The notes beneath the pieces are model-generated. The model made no database searches. It was not told the DNA's origin and worked only from the letters and a program-made list of their open reading frames with translations. 64,000 bases of DNA from Takakia lepidozioides (lineage: Eukaryota > Streptophyta > Takakiopsida > Takakiales > Takakiaceae), in NCBI GenBank assembly GCA_030704615.1, contig CM060732.1, positions 50,513,053 through 50,577,052 of the forward strand, given 5' to 3'. Below, one piece after another: positions 44,303-55,713 of this stretch. A program made the position numbers and the translations under genes. Positions within the stretch are counted from its first letter, which is position 1. Every line of letters starts with the position of its first letter.

Positions 44303-46342
44303 TCAGACATGCAGCTCATATGACGGAGGTGCAGGAGATATGGAGCCCTGCAAGTTGGCGAAGTATTGCCGAGATCGACCCAAGGCCATGAGCGGGAAGT
44401 AGTGTCGGTACATGTGATATCGCATCATGAGTCCTCGGCTCAGCTCTTTGCCCTGCTGCACCTGCGAGCTGGACGATCGGAGGTCTACATTACCACCTCC
44501 TCCATACCCAGGAAATCCTGTGCCTGTGAAGTATTCCTCGCGCCATGAGCCCTCGCTAGTTTGCGTGCGCACAAGATAGTCCACTCCGTTTCTGATCGGT
44601 TGAAGATAAGCGGCGGAGCCTTGAGCCAGTAAAGCCATCAGTGCCCACCCGGTCTGTGACGGAGTGCTGGGACCCACGCCGCGCAAGGTTTGGTCGACGT
44701 AAGAAGCACAAGATTCACCCCATCCGCCATCTTCGTTTTGGTGGGCCACTACCCAGCTGCAAGCTTTCAGCACATACGCGGATTCCATGTTCTCGCCGAC
44801 GGCTTCCAGTGCGGGCAAGACGCAGCCGACGCCATAGATGTGGTTCACACCCCACCGGCCAAACCAGCTGCCGTCTTGCTCTTGCTCCGCTCGGATGTAT
44901 TTCAAAGCACCAGCAACCAAGGGGTCCTTCATGGTGCGTCCCAACACACCAAGAGCTTGCACAACATGCGCCGTCACGTCCGCTGACGGCGGGTCCAGAA
45001 CCTCCCCGTAATCGCAGAATGGGAGCATGCATAGCAACTGGTTGGTGTTGTCTTTGTCGAACGAGGCCCAGGCACCGTTGCTACACACCATGCCAGTGAT
45101 CCAACCAAGAGCCCGCTCCAAGGCCATCTTTACCCGTTTCCTGTCAGGGTAGGAGGCCGCAGTGCTCAGCACGATCATCGCAACCGCTGTATCGTCTAGA
45201 TCCGGATAGAATGCGTTTTCAAACTGGAAACACCAACCTCCTGGCAATGCATCTGGCACCTTGACACACCAATCACCTTTCACCAACACTTGTTTATCGA
45301 GGATGTAATTGAGAGAGAGTGCGAGCTTGGGATCCTTATAATCGATCCCACAATCTAGCAAACTTAGCTGCATCAGCAAAGTGTCCCAAATGACTGACGT
45401 GCAGGGTGGGGTGTAGGTGCCGCGTGTGGTCTCTACTGCAAAAGGGGCATCAAAAGCCCGGATGCCGCTGCGGACGGCTGGGTGATCCAGGCCAAAGCCC
45501 TCACAGCTCAACGCCATCAACGAGTACACCCAAGGAGGTTGTATACCACACCAAGAGCCGTCAGATTCTTGTCGCCTGAGGATCCAGGCCAAGCAGCATG
45601 CGATGGCCACCTCACGGCCAGGCTTGAAACGGCTCTTACCATACCAGATGAGGAACTTGTCCAAGTAGAGGAATAAACTTTCACAGACATGTCTGGTGAG
45701 ATTTGAAAGAGTATAAATTTTCTTGCTTTGACGTTCTCTGATCATGTCCTCTGGTTCATGGAGCTCATGACAACACAAGTCGAGTGGCAGCGGACGTACT
45801 GGGCGCCGAGCAGAAAGGATGGTCAGGGGGACGATTGCTCCCCTTGCCCAGTAGCTAAAGTTGTAAAGATTGAACGGGAAGTACTGTGGTAGGAAGATTA
45901 TTTCTGGGGGCACACAAGGGACATCATCCCACGACCATTCTCCCACCAGAGCTAACCAAATCTTCGTGAACCCGCGGGTCGCTGGAAGTCCACCATGTTC
46001 AAAAATCCATTTTCGAGCCGCTACCATGGATGCTTCATTGGCTAGCGATCCCGACGCTTTTAAGGCCACGTAACACTCGACGGTGGTGCTAAGGTCACCT
46101 GCAGGAGCTTCGTGATAAACGTCCCAGGATCCGTCAGTTCTTTGCATGTTCCGAATGCAGCGCACAACTTCATCTTTCTTTGGGTCATCTGTAACGCCCA
46201 GGAAATGCATAGCCAGAATCCACTCGGCTTCCATTGTACAGCCTGCTTCGACCTGGCCCTCCCAATAGCCCTTTGGATTCTGCTTACGGAAACTCCACTC
46301 AATTGCATTGTTGATGACCTGATCAAGCTGTGTTCCATCCAT
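44303..46342 (-). CDS. Squalene-hopene cyclase (bacterial type), intronless
   Basis: One uninterrupted frame of 679 aa, about the length of bacterial cyclases (630-690). The first ATG in the frame is at 46342 (MDGTQLDQ); the frame opens 16 codons earlier at a non-ATG codon. The enzyme folds squalene into pentacyclic hopanoid triterpenes by proton-initiated cyclisation at membranes. Visible evidence: catalytic DxDD motif DLDDTA at residues 381-386; prenyltransferase/cyclase signature DGSWFGRWGVNHIYG at 490-504; QW-type repeats QRTDGSW, QESDGSW, QNEDGGWGE and QTSEGSW; and a GTGFPG segment near the C-terminus. Plant oxidosqualene cyclases instead have DCTAE and are longer, with many introns. Ferns and mosses are known to carry SHC-type enzymes. 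An extra 5' exon is possible: TGCAG sits just upstream of the ATG. Confidence 0.93.
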   Translation of the reverse strand: MDGTQLDQVINNAIEWSFRKQNPKGYWEGQVEAGCTMEAEWILAMHFLGVTDDPKKDEVVRCIRNMQRTDGSWDVYHEAPAGDLSTTVECYVALKASGSLANEASMVAARKWIFEHGGLPATRGFTKIWLALVGEWSWDDVPCVPPEIIFLPQYFPFNLYNFSYWARGAIVPLTILSARRPVRPLPLDLCCHELHEPEDMIRERQSKKIYTLSNLTRHVCESLFLYLDKFLIWYGKSRFKPGREVAIACCLAWILRRQESDGSWCGIQPPWVYSLMALSCEGFGLDHPAVRSGIRAFDAPFAVETTRGTYTPPCTSVIWDTLLMQLSLLDCGIDYKDPKLALSLNYILDKQVLVKGDWCVKVPDALPGGWCFQFENAFYPDLDDTAVAMIVLSTAASYPDRKRVKMALERALGWITGMVCSNGAWASFDKDNTNQLLCMLPFCDYGEVLDPPSADVTAHVVQALGVLGRTMKDPLVAGALKYIRAEQEQDGSWFGRWGVNHIYGVGCVLPALEAVGENMESAYVLKACSWVVAHQNEDGGWGESCASYVDQTLRGVGPSTPSQTGWALMALLAQGSAAYLQPIRNGVDYLVRTQTSEGSWREEYFTGTGFPGYGGGGNVDLRSSSSQVQQGKELSRGLMMRYHMYRHYFPLMALGRSRQYFANLQGSISPAPPSYELHV

Positions 46343-46615
46343 GGACTCGAATGCTGCCGTGCCCCAACTCCCCTGCACTAGGCAGTTCACCTTTCCACAA
46401 AAATGCTATAGTTTAAGCTGCAGTACTCAGGAGCCAGGGTGTGCGCACTTGCAACTTGCACACCTCAGGGCTGGCCCAACAGGGCCTGATTCCATCACCT
46501 CATATTTGGCGTTCTAGGGAGCCTTTGGGCTCCATGGTGTTGATGAACTAAGTTTTGTTCTTTCAGATGAAAAGACATTTCGATGTGAAGCTGGTGGATG
46601 TGAAAGTTGTCAGCC

Positions 46616-46896
46616 AGACAACTTAGGGCCTTACCTGCTGAGGGCCTACTGATTGGTTGATGGATCATAAACTGACACCGGCCTCACCTACAACAGGGAA
46701 GGAACAGCACGGACAGACAGCTAGACAACTTAGGGCCTTACCACAGGAGCGGCAGTGGAAGTCCAACCTGCTGCAGGCCTACTGATTGGTTGATGGATCA
46801 TAAACTGACACCGGCCTCACCTACAACATGGAAGGAACAGCACCGACAGACGGCTAGACAACTTAGGGCCTTACCACAGGAGCGGCAGTGGAAGTC
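46616..46896 (+). repeat. 132-bp tandem repeat upstream of the cyclase gene
   Basis: The block CTGATTGGTTGATGGATCAT..ACACCGGCCTCACC..GACAACTTAGGGCCTTACC recurs with period 132-133 bp (46651 and 46783 for GATTGGTTGATGG). The first copy lacks a 25-bp segment. A further copy resumes at 48517-48590 on the other side of the foldback element, showing that the element inserted into the array. Confidence 0.92.
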
Positions 46897-48513
46897 CCCC
46901 CAGCGTCCTGGAAATAATTTGAGTTGAACCAGCCAGTAGCCGCCCATTCCCCGCAGCAATCGGCTAAGTGGGTTGGGCAGTCGGTTGCTGCCCCTTAGTG
47001 GTAACTATACCAACGTCCGGGGAGAACCGGCAGCCAGTTACATGCTAGCCGACTGAATTCCAGAATTTCCGAATGAAATATGAAACCTCAAGAAATGGAT
47101 CCCAGGGAAAAAATGGCCGAAGTGGAAATCAACCGGGTGCCCTACTTTTAGGAAGGATATTTGCCTTTCCATTTCATTACAGACAGGAAATCTGCCTTAG
47201 TTGGCAAGGCCTGGACGGATTCGGGGCCTTCTTATATTACAAAAAATGGAAATGGCCGTCGAAGTCCACCACATGGCAGAAATCCAACGTGCCAGGCCGG
47301 GTTACATCCAAGGAAGGGCGTTTAGGTCAAAAAATATTGAACTCAAAGAGGGCGGGCCCGCGGGCAAACCCTACTAAGTCTGGACGTTGCTCTCGCAGCC
47401 CCCAGCCCCACGCCTGCTTGCACTCGCTGCCTGCTATCACAGCTCACCCGTCCACGCGGGTTCAATTCTTCTCCATGTGGTTTGAAGGCATTGACAGGTC
47501 CAGCTTCTATAAGGATACAATTTTCTTCACTTGTTTGAATTGCTTAAAACTGGTTGTGATTATTTATTATTATTATTATTTACTTATTGTTGTGCATTTG
47601 ACACTTGTGTTGTCAACCGGTTGATATTTATAAGGGCCGGATTTATAGCTGAACACAAAATAAATCATTAGGAATATTACCAGTTGTAAAGAAATTATCT
47701 CGGAAATTGACCGGGTATAGTTACCACTAAGGGGCAGCAACCGACTGCCCAACCCACTTAGCTGATTGCTGCTGGGACTGAGCGGCTACTGGCTGGTTCA
47801 ACTGAAATTATTTCCTGGACGCTGAACTATACCCTGTCAATTTTCGAGATAAATTCTTTACAACTGGTAATATTCCTAATGATTTATTTTGTGTTCAGCT
47901 ATAAATCCGGCCCTTATAAATATCAACCGGTTGACAACACAAGTGTCAAATGCACAACAATAAGTAAATAATAATAAATAATAAATAATCACAACCAGTT
48001 TTAAGCAATTCAAGAATATTGTATCCTTATAGAAGTTGGACCTGTCAATGCCTTCAAACCACATGGAGGCCAAGAATTGAACCCGCGTGGACAGGTGAGC
48101 TGTGATAGCAGGCAGGCGTGGGGCTGGGGGCTACCAGAGCAACGTCCAGACTTAGTAGGGTTTGCCCGCGGGCCCGCCCTCTTTGAGTTCAATATTTTTT
48201 CACCTGAACGCCCTTCCTCGGATGTAACCCGGCTTGGCACGTTGGATTTCTGCCATGTGGCGGACTTAGATGGCCATTTCCGTTTTTTGTAATATAAGAA
48301 GGGCCAGAATCCGTCCAGGCCTTGCCAACTAAGGCAGATTTCTTGTTTGTAATGAAATGGTAAGGCAAATATCCTTCCTAAAAGTAGGGCTCCCGGTTGA
48401 TTTCCGCTTCGGGCATTTTTTTCCCTCGGATCCATTTCCTGAGGTTTCCTTCAGAAATTCTGGAATTCAGTCGGCTAGCATGTAACTGGCTGCCGGTTCT
48501 CCCCCTACGTTCG
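46897..48513. mobile_element. Foldback element with ~690-bp inverted arms, about 1.6 kb
   Basis: Arm B (about 47012-47712) is repeated inverted as B' (about 47833-48510) with high similarity. The loop between them (47713-47832) is itself the inverted copy of the segment just left of arm B (46901-47011). The order is therefore A-B-A'-B', where A' and B' are inverted copies of A and B. The flanks are the 132-bp array: left flank GTGGAAGTCC, right flank CAACCTGCTG, which are contiguous (with the junction bases shared) in the uninterrupted array copy near 46757-46775. GTCCCC occurs at both edges and may be the target duplication. Frames inside (183 and 141 codons) are mirror images and not credible genes. 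Confidence 0.85.
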
Positions 48514-48599
48514 TCCCCGCAACCTGCTGAAGGCCTACCGATTGGTTGATGGATCATAAACTGACACCGGCCTCACCTACCACACAGAAAGAACGGCGC

Positions 48600-51475
48600 C
48601 AAGAAAGAACGACACCAAGAAGGCAATGTGACGTGGTGCTTATATGGAGCCTCTCCGCAGAAAGCAGGATTTCCAAGGACTATTGCCTAGAAATCCGAAA
48701 TGTTAGGGAACTTGTTTGTCCTGATCTGCTTCCCGCTGTGGAGCTAGTCATTCAATTTTGCTTCTCAACTATATCTTCCCGTGCCTGACTGCCGCTCATG
48801 TGGTAGCGTTGTTTTCTTTTTGTTGACATGGGCCTACTCTCCATAACATCACTATGCTACAATCCTAGCCAGGGACTCACGGCTGCTCATGTGGTAAGGT
48901 CCTTAGTCATCCCTTCATTCTACTAACTCGGCAAGCCTCTAGTGCGTGCCCTTCGTAGCCTCTAGGTGTAGGGGAAGGTGAGGTCGCCTAGTCATTTACA
49001 ATTATGGTTATAGTCTACCCTGGATAAATGTTAACAGTCCGGAGTACGAAAAAAAATAACATTTAGACAAGGTTAACTCATTAACAATTATGAAGTGATT
49101 AAGTGTAACACATTAACCCTTAACTTCCTACAATGTGAATTTTTTCACTCCCAAAAATTACCACCCCTTGGAACTAACTGGAGGCTAACCACCTGCCAGC
49201 ATTCATCCACAAAAATTGACCGTACACGCACATACCAGTGTTGTGTGGGTTCTGCCTTTTTAAGGAACCCGCCAGGTTCGGGTTTTTTTGGGAGCCAAGT
49301 CGGGGTCCAGATCCTCTCAATGTAATCTAGTGGGAGCTTATAATTATAGAGCATGTCTTGTGTTAGGTGAAGCCTTTATGGTGCACTTAACATTTAGTGA
49401 GAGCAAATTAACAAAGAGGGGAGTAAGCAAGCGTTAACAAATAACACTTGACATTTGCTAGTGTGCATAAGTAGGGGAATAAAAATTTCCTAACTTTTGT
49501 GGTAGTCTAACGTTTGTGGGCAGACTGTATGAGCGCAGGAGGGCGGTACGAGGGGAGGCCTTTTGCATAAGTTACTGCCTACAAGTTTTGACAAGCTGTC
49601 ATTCCTCCATCCACAGTCAGGGAGGCCTCTGATTTTGTGTGGCCTTGTCGTAATGAGGCCGCACACAGGGGACAAGGACCCGACAGCGGGCCCCATTACA
49701 TTTAAACCGTCTTTATTACCTTGGTGGCCTAGATAAATGTTACCAGTCGAGAGTAGAAAAAAATAACATTTAGACAATGTTAACACATTAACAAGTTAGG
49801 AAGGGGGTTTTTTTTCTTTTCTCAATAGAACAGGGGAAGGGATTAATGTAGCACATTAACATTTATAGAATGTAACATTTAACAAACGTAGAAATTGTGA
49901 AATTAACACTTATGAAATGAAGATAATAAGAATAATTTAAGAACTTAATGCACATGTGCAACCTCTGATAGGATGGTACGCCAGTTCCCGGCATGAAATC
50001 TTCCCCACCCTCTCTTGAGAGTGACGTGGAACTGAAGGAGTGTCAACTCGAGTCGGGGTTACATTGGTTACACGATGAGGTATGTAACTCCACTTGGGGT
50101 TACATCGGGTTACACGACAAGGTGTGGGAACTCCACTCAGGGTTACACAGAATGGAATGCAACTCCAGTCGGTGTCACCCACACTTGGTCTCGAAATTTG
50201 ACTAAGTCCAGTATAAAATGGACTAGTAACCAGTGTTACATGAGAGACCAGGGTTACAGAGGGTTACACCAACCGAGGTTACACTACGAGAACATCCCAT
50301 CAAGAATTGAACCCTGGACCTCGCTGCCCTGCAATGCTCTCACCTTGCCTTCACGCTACCCACCACAGCTTGCTAACTGCTCAATGGATTCTTAAGTATT
50401 TAAAATAGTGAAACTGAGGTAAGAGGGGGTGGGGAGGATTTGACAGGGGCCGCCTGAGGATCCCAGGTTGCCGGAATCCGGTGAAAGTAATGTCAGATCA
50501 CACGCATCCATTAAGTTCTTACATTATTTCTATTGTCTTCCCTTATGTAATAAGGTGTAATATAGTATGTTCTCTCTTTGTTTGTGAGTTGTCTTTCATG
50601 ACATGTAACTTAGTAGTACAACACACCTATCTAATCATATGTAGGTGGTCCTACTTATCAACAACCAAAAAGATAATTGCATACATATTTCAAGAATATT
50701 TTAAGTACACTCATTAAAAGACCAATCGATACCATCTACTTGCAAAACAGCTAACGCAGGTACAACTACCACATATGTGATCTCCTTTCTTGAAAATATC
50801 CTCCATGTCAAGTCTCAAATGCTGAACATACACTCATTGTATCTCGGAGATAACGTCCATATCAAGTCTAGAAATGTTGTATATACACTCGTTCTACTAA
50901 CATATTCGCTTCATCTATTCACTTTAGTAATACCTCCCACTTGTTTCCACTTGTTTTCTGGGAATTTTGGGCAGAAAAAATATAATCACATACACATCTT
51001 GCACCATACTAAAAATATATGTTGACATATAATAACTCGCCTCCGCATAAAATCCCTTGTATAACATAGTTTTAGACTCTCAACCCTCATGTTCATGCCC
51101 AACCCCTGGCCCAGACACACAAGGAACAAATATACTAGCAATGACAAGAACTGAAGAACTTAGGTTACAAGATCCCATACGGAGCCTCCTGGAGCCTCCT
51201 GGTCTTAGTTCCCGCCAGCCCCTACCGCCACCTCCCTCGTTTCTATTGGTCTTTGTTGTAGCCAGCCTCCACCGCTAACCCCCACAGCTAACCCCCACAG
51301 CGAGCCTCCCTTTTCATGCTGGTCCTCCTACGCTGTTGTTCGCGCTCTAACCTCTATCTTTGGGAGTGGGCAACTTTTAGAACCTTTGCCACCTTCGCCA
51401 TGTAATGTTGCATGCACTCCATGTGGGCCCACATGCAATTGGCACTTTCACATGGCATGCAAATAGCCACATTTG
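48600..51475. other. Intergenic repeats, no gene identified
   Basis: A roughly 85-bp sequence (TAAATGTTA-CAGTC-GAGTA, then AAATAACATTTAGACAA-GTTAA) occurs at 49025-49105 and again at 49734-49800. GTTAAC and ACATTT phrases recur between and after. From about 50470 to 51475 only short frames; GGAGCCTCCT and CTAACCCCCACAG are locally doubled near 51180-51300. Confidence 0.5.
50040..50290 (+). repeat. Degenerate minisatellite, GGGGTTACA-type
   Basis: Repeated GGGTTACA, TACACGA and AACTCCA phrases at spacing of roughly 45-60 bp (for example AACTCCACTTGGGGTTACA near 50087 and AACTCCACTCAGGGTTACA near 50130). Copies diverge towards the right. Confidence 0.7.
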
Positions 51476-52480
51476 TTAACCCCTAAAGGACGAGAGGTGT
51501 TTTTGGGTTTTTGGACAATTCCGGGACCCAGCCTCACACGTCAGCGGCTACCTGCCCACTAACGTTCATCCACGTGTATGAACCGTACAAACTGCTTCCT
51601 ACCTATCAGATGCACAAGCCCCCCAAATTTGGGGAGATTCCACCGCGTAGTTTGGGAGATACATTTGAAGATGGTGCATTTTTTGGAAAATGGAAAAAAC
51701 AAAGCAAAAGTTCATGTTTGACCAAGCAAATTATCCATGATCCCAAATTTTCCTGAGAGAAAAAGTGCTATATTCCTGTGAAGTGCACAACCCCAAACCA
51801 GCACACCAAATTTCACCCCAATCTGCCAAAATGAAGTGGGGGGTGCTTTGTATGTGACTGGAATGGGGGTCCAAAAAGAGAATTTGCAAATGAAATGGTA
51901 TAAGTCCCATTGGGACCCCAAATTCTCCTTCAATTGGGAATTCCAACAGTCAGTCCCTCATAGGCCAAGAACTACACAAGCCTGCCCAATAATTTCCCAA
52001 AACTACCCTAAATTGCATTTGGGATGTGGGATTTTGTGAAATTTCAGGCCTCCTCCAGATCAGGCAATCGGTGGCCGGAATTTCGCCTGAATCTGGCGAT
52101 GTTTTCCTGGCCACGTCGACGTTTCCCATTATTTGCCAGGGCCAGCTCATTCGAGTCGTCCCGATGTTCCTCGGCATTTTGGGGAGGGCCTCACAAGCAC
52201 CCGACTCTAACAGTCGGGTTCTTTCTTTGTGGACTTGTCAACTACCACCAGACATGGTGAACTCAGCAGACATGGGACAAGCCCGACAAGCAAGTTTTCA
52301 CACTGAACTGAGGGGGAGTCGAACCCCCTGATCTACCCTCATATGCAGACAGTCCCCCCCCCCCCCCCACACACACGGACCCACCCACCTACACACTCTA
52401 TCCGCCATGTCCTGAGGCCAGCATAGCAACATCAAACACCTGCAGATGCAGGTCCCACCTACACACACACACCCATATGT

Positions 52481-54782
52481 TCATCGACCCCGGAGTTGAT
52501 GTGCCTCACACCAACAATTGCCAAGACACATGAATGCATCTTCGCATTGGGGACAGAAGTAGTGGGTACGCAGCCCACAACGGATACACACACGACGAAG
52601 CGGGCTATGCAAAGAGGAATGCCAGCGGGCAGGCTCTGTCGTCAACACGGATGCACGAACCGGACGCACGGGCAGCCTGCCAGGAGCTGTAAGGGCGTGT
52701 GCCTAGGCCAACGAGAACTCCAGATGGGTCAGGGGACACAAACCCCTTGCTCTCATGTGATAAACATGCAAGATGTAAGAATTCACAATCGTGGTGTCCA
52801 CAAGGGAAAAAAACACTCTATGCCACCATTTATTAGTCTTCAGCTGCATGCTATATGCAGCTCGCATCTGGTCTTGTACGTCTACACCACGCATGTAAGT
52901 TTGGTATTGAACATGCATTGGAACAGAAGGCATCTGCACCCTGGCATTCCCCACAAACCTTCGCACCATCACAAGTGAATTCGGACCAGATGCTGGCCGA
53001 GATGCGGATGACACCATGAACACGCCTTTCTTATCCCACCACAAACAAGCAGCAACTTGTCGGCTGCGGTGCATACGCCACCATGTGTCCCCTTGCTTGG
53101 CAGTCTTGGACTTGGACAAGCGCGTCAAGAAAGGAGGCAATCCCTTTCTATTGACCCTGACAATGCCAGTGGCCCATGTCCCAAGCAAAGCCATGTCATA
53201 TAGCAACCTTGGTGATGTGAAGTAATTGTCAGTCACCACTACATGGCCAAGTCCATGCAATGGAGACACTAACCTCCAAACCACATCATATCCTTCACCT
53301 TTGCCAGACTTCTTCCTAATGCCCTCGGGACCCCGATTCTTGCCACAGTAGACATCAAAATCATACACATAGCTACTGACTGCGTCTGCAAAGGCCCACA
53401 CTTTGATGCCCCACTTGCATGGCTTTTTAGGCATATACTGCCGTATAGCACAATACTTACCCTTGTACCTTATCATAATCTCATCAACTGTCAACAATTT
53501 GTGCAGGTTCCAATGTCGTTTGCAGGCACTGGCAATATCTTCATATGCCCATCTCACTTTCCCAATTTTGTCAAACGTAGGACTGCTACGATCAGACTCC
53601 AACGTCGAGTTATCCACCAAATGCAAGCAACGTAAGATTGCTTCATAACGATCTCTTGTCATGACCTTCCTGATGACAGGGCCTGCAAAGAATACCTCAC
53701 TTTGCTGCCAGTAGCAGCGGCTGTTTGGCAGCCTCGTTATCCCCATGAACAAACACACACCTAGCCAGACAAGTAGCTCTGGCACAACCAATGGCCTCCA
53801 AGAAGCACCACCTCGAGTTCCAGACGTCACACTCTCCGCCGCGTTTGGTCTCTCGACAAATTCGCAGTAGGGTTGCTTGGGACCAGAACAACTTGAAAAA
53901 CAATTCCACAGGGGAACAATTCCCAAAAATCCGCTGCAGCATGGGCCCAGGTGGGGGACCAGTGAATTTTTCTCTATCACTGCAGAAGGTAGTTTCTCTG
54001 CACTCCCAACTTGCAGGAGCGAACAAAGCTGCAAAAGCCTCTTCACTCACCTTGTCAACCTCCTCGGCAGGCCCATCACTCTCCCAGTCCATTTCCTCAC
54101 ATGAATCGCCCTCATATCCCTCCATAAGCCCCATCTCCACATCCCCATTTCCACAATCCAACAAGTCTAAACCACTAGCAATTTGGCCCCGCACGGGAAG
54201 AGCCCTGCAAATTGAAAGACAACGCACGCAGAGGAGACCTGTAGGGGTTAGCGGGAGGCGCACAGTCACCCGCGGTGAATTGCATTTGTGCCTACCGCCC
54301 ACTGTGCACCCCACATCACTCATTCTTCTCACAGTTCTCTCCTCATAGGTGGTCGATGAGGAGGCGAATTCTCCTTGCCTACAGGCCTTTCCCGCTTCTG
54401 GCGCGCTACATCCCTCATTTGTTTGACTATCCTCATCTGACCAGACATCCTCTCTAAGCACAATATTCACAGCCTCACTAAAGCCCACTTTGTCACCTTC
54501 CTCCCTTTTCTCTTTCCACCCCAAAATCAAACTAACATGCCTTCTAAATGCAAAGCGAAAATTCACAGGACGAGGGTGCTTCGGCCACCGCTGCACGCGC
54601 GGAGGCAGAGGCAAAGAAAGCAAGTACTCCTCACACAGCAAACCCAAAATGTCTCTCAATTGCCCCTTAGTACAGTGCTGCTCAATCAACGCCCACTGAG
54701 TGACCACCTCAACAGCCCTCTTATACTGCAGTAGAGGTGTTGGTGGCTCCAAGGCATCACACACCTTGCGCTTGTGACCCAT
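52481..54782 (-). pseudogene. piggyBac transposase, broken by one frameshift and one stop
   Basis: From ATG 54782 (MGHKRKV) runs a variable N-terminal part with acidic segments, then FTGPPPGPMLQRIF and PVELFFKLFWSQ, the start of the piggyBac DDE domain. A single-base frameshift near 53868-53882 moves the reading to the frame with WRPLVVPELLVWLGVCLFMGI. All three catalytic aspartates are visible: LTVDEIMIRYKG, VVVTDNYFTSP and MRGVDVQDQ. The frame then meets a TAG at 52703-52705. In the same frame beyond it lies a cysteine-rich zinc-binding tail (CIRCGLRTHYFCPQC, then MCLGNC and CEAH), the domain piggyBac transposases use to bind their ends. The enzyme excises and integrates at TTAA. Two lesions in an otherwise well-kept gene imply recent inactivation. 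Confidence 0.9.
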
Positions 54783-54894
54783 AGCATCCTGCGACCAGAC
54801 CCAATAAACCCACCTAAGTACGAGCAATTCAAATGAGGACACACAGAATGCAGAAATGACACCAACGGCCGCCAAGGCATAAAGCGCTGCAACA

Positions 54895-55190
54895 CCCTAA
54901 ACGAATGCACTAAAGCTCATTCAACAGAGACGGCAGCCATATCCCAAGACACAAAGAAGCAACAAGCTAAGGGCACTTAACATAACTGAGAGAGCCTGCG
55001 CAGTACCTTCCCCCAACCTACGAATTCATGAATGCGCATCAGCGCCCTAAACGAACGCACTAAAGGACATTCAACAGAGGCGGCAAAGCATATCAGAGAA
55101 CACAGACAAGCAACAAGCTAAGGGGACTTAGCCTCAATGACAGAGCCTGCAGAATGCCTCCACCCAGCCTGCAAATTCATGAATGCGCAG
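54895..55190. repeat. 150-bp tandem duplication inside the piggyBac element
   Basis: CCCTAAACGA begins at 54895 and 55045. Both copies contain CATTCAACAGAG, AAGCAACAAGCTAAGG and TTCATGAATGCGCA in the same order. They lie between the transposase start and the right end, where its promoter would be. Confidence 0.9.
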
Positions 55191-55686
55191 CCGCGCCACC
55201 CGCCTCTAACCCTCAGCAATTGTGGGTTGGGTACCCAGGCAGCCAGAAATCAACAAGCTAGGCCTTGTGCCAACGCAAAATGCTGTCGCACACAAACACA
55301 AGCCACAAAATGCATGCGGGATGGAGCTGACGGGGAGCTGTGAAGAAGGTCGAGCTGCCAAAATGCGCGCAAAAGACAGGGCTGGGCGGGGGGTGCACAA
55401 AGGGCCGGGCGGTGCCCATGCACCCCGTGCCTCATTACCCCTGCCCCCACCCCCCCCCGGCACAAAATCCCACCTGCCACGTCGACGGTCAACTGCCGTG
55501 GGACCCCCCCCCCCTCCACCCAAAATCATGCAATTTCCAAACTTCAAAAAATTCCTGACAGCGGAGTCTTTCTCTGTTGGGGGCGCCATAATGACCTGCG
55601 TGTGCAGCTCGTTCCGCGCTACAATTTTCGTTCAAGCCGTTCGTTCATCGGACTTCATCCGTGCATGCTACGGATGGATGAAAAAT

Positions 55687-55713
55687 CGAGCCGACCCGAT
55701 TCGGGTCGGCTCG
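55687..55713. repeat. Perfect subterminal hairpin of the piggyBac element
   Basis: CGAGCCGACCCGA, one base, then its exact reverse complement; 13-bp arms ending 11 bp from the right TTAA-proximal end. Subterminal inverted repeats are transposase-binding features in several piggyBac elements. Confidence 0.9.

Noticed and set aside
44641-45099. 152-codon plus-strand frame inside the cyclase gene
   Set aside because: Antisense shadow of the well-supported cyclase frame.
47073-47624. Open frame of 183 codons, mirrored by a 141-codon frame at 48010-48435
   Set aside because: Both lie in the inverted arms of the foldback element and are the same sequence read in opposite orientation; no domain.
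49108-49125. TTAACCCTTAACTTCC, similar to the piggyBac-type MITE end
   Set aside because: No inverted partner ending in GGGTTAA within reach, so no element can be defined.
49233-49255. CAGTGTTGTGTGGGTTCTG, similar to the hAT MITE end
   Set aside because: No inverted partner or 8-bp duplication found nearby.
52306-52332. GGTTCGACTCC (minus strand), a perfect tRNA B box in a GGGGG/CCCCC stem
   Set aside because: No D arm, anticodon arm or acceptor stem can be built around it; isolated match inside the piggyBac element.
53791-54348. 185-codon plus-strand frame across the piggyBac coding region (53791-54348)
   Set aside because: Antisense to the transposase, with no domain; the minus strand carries the conserved motifs.
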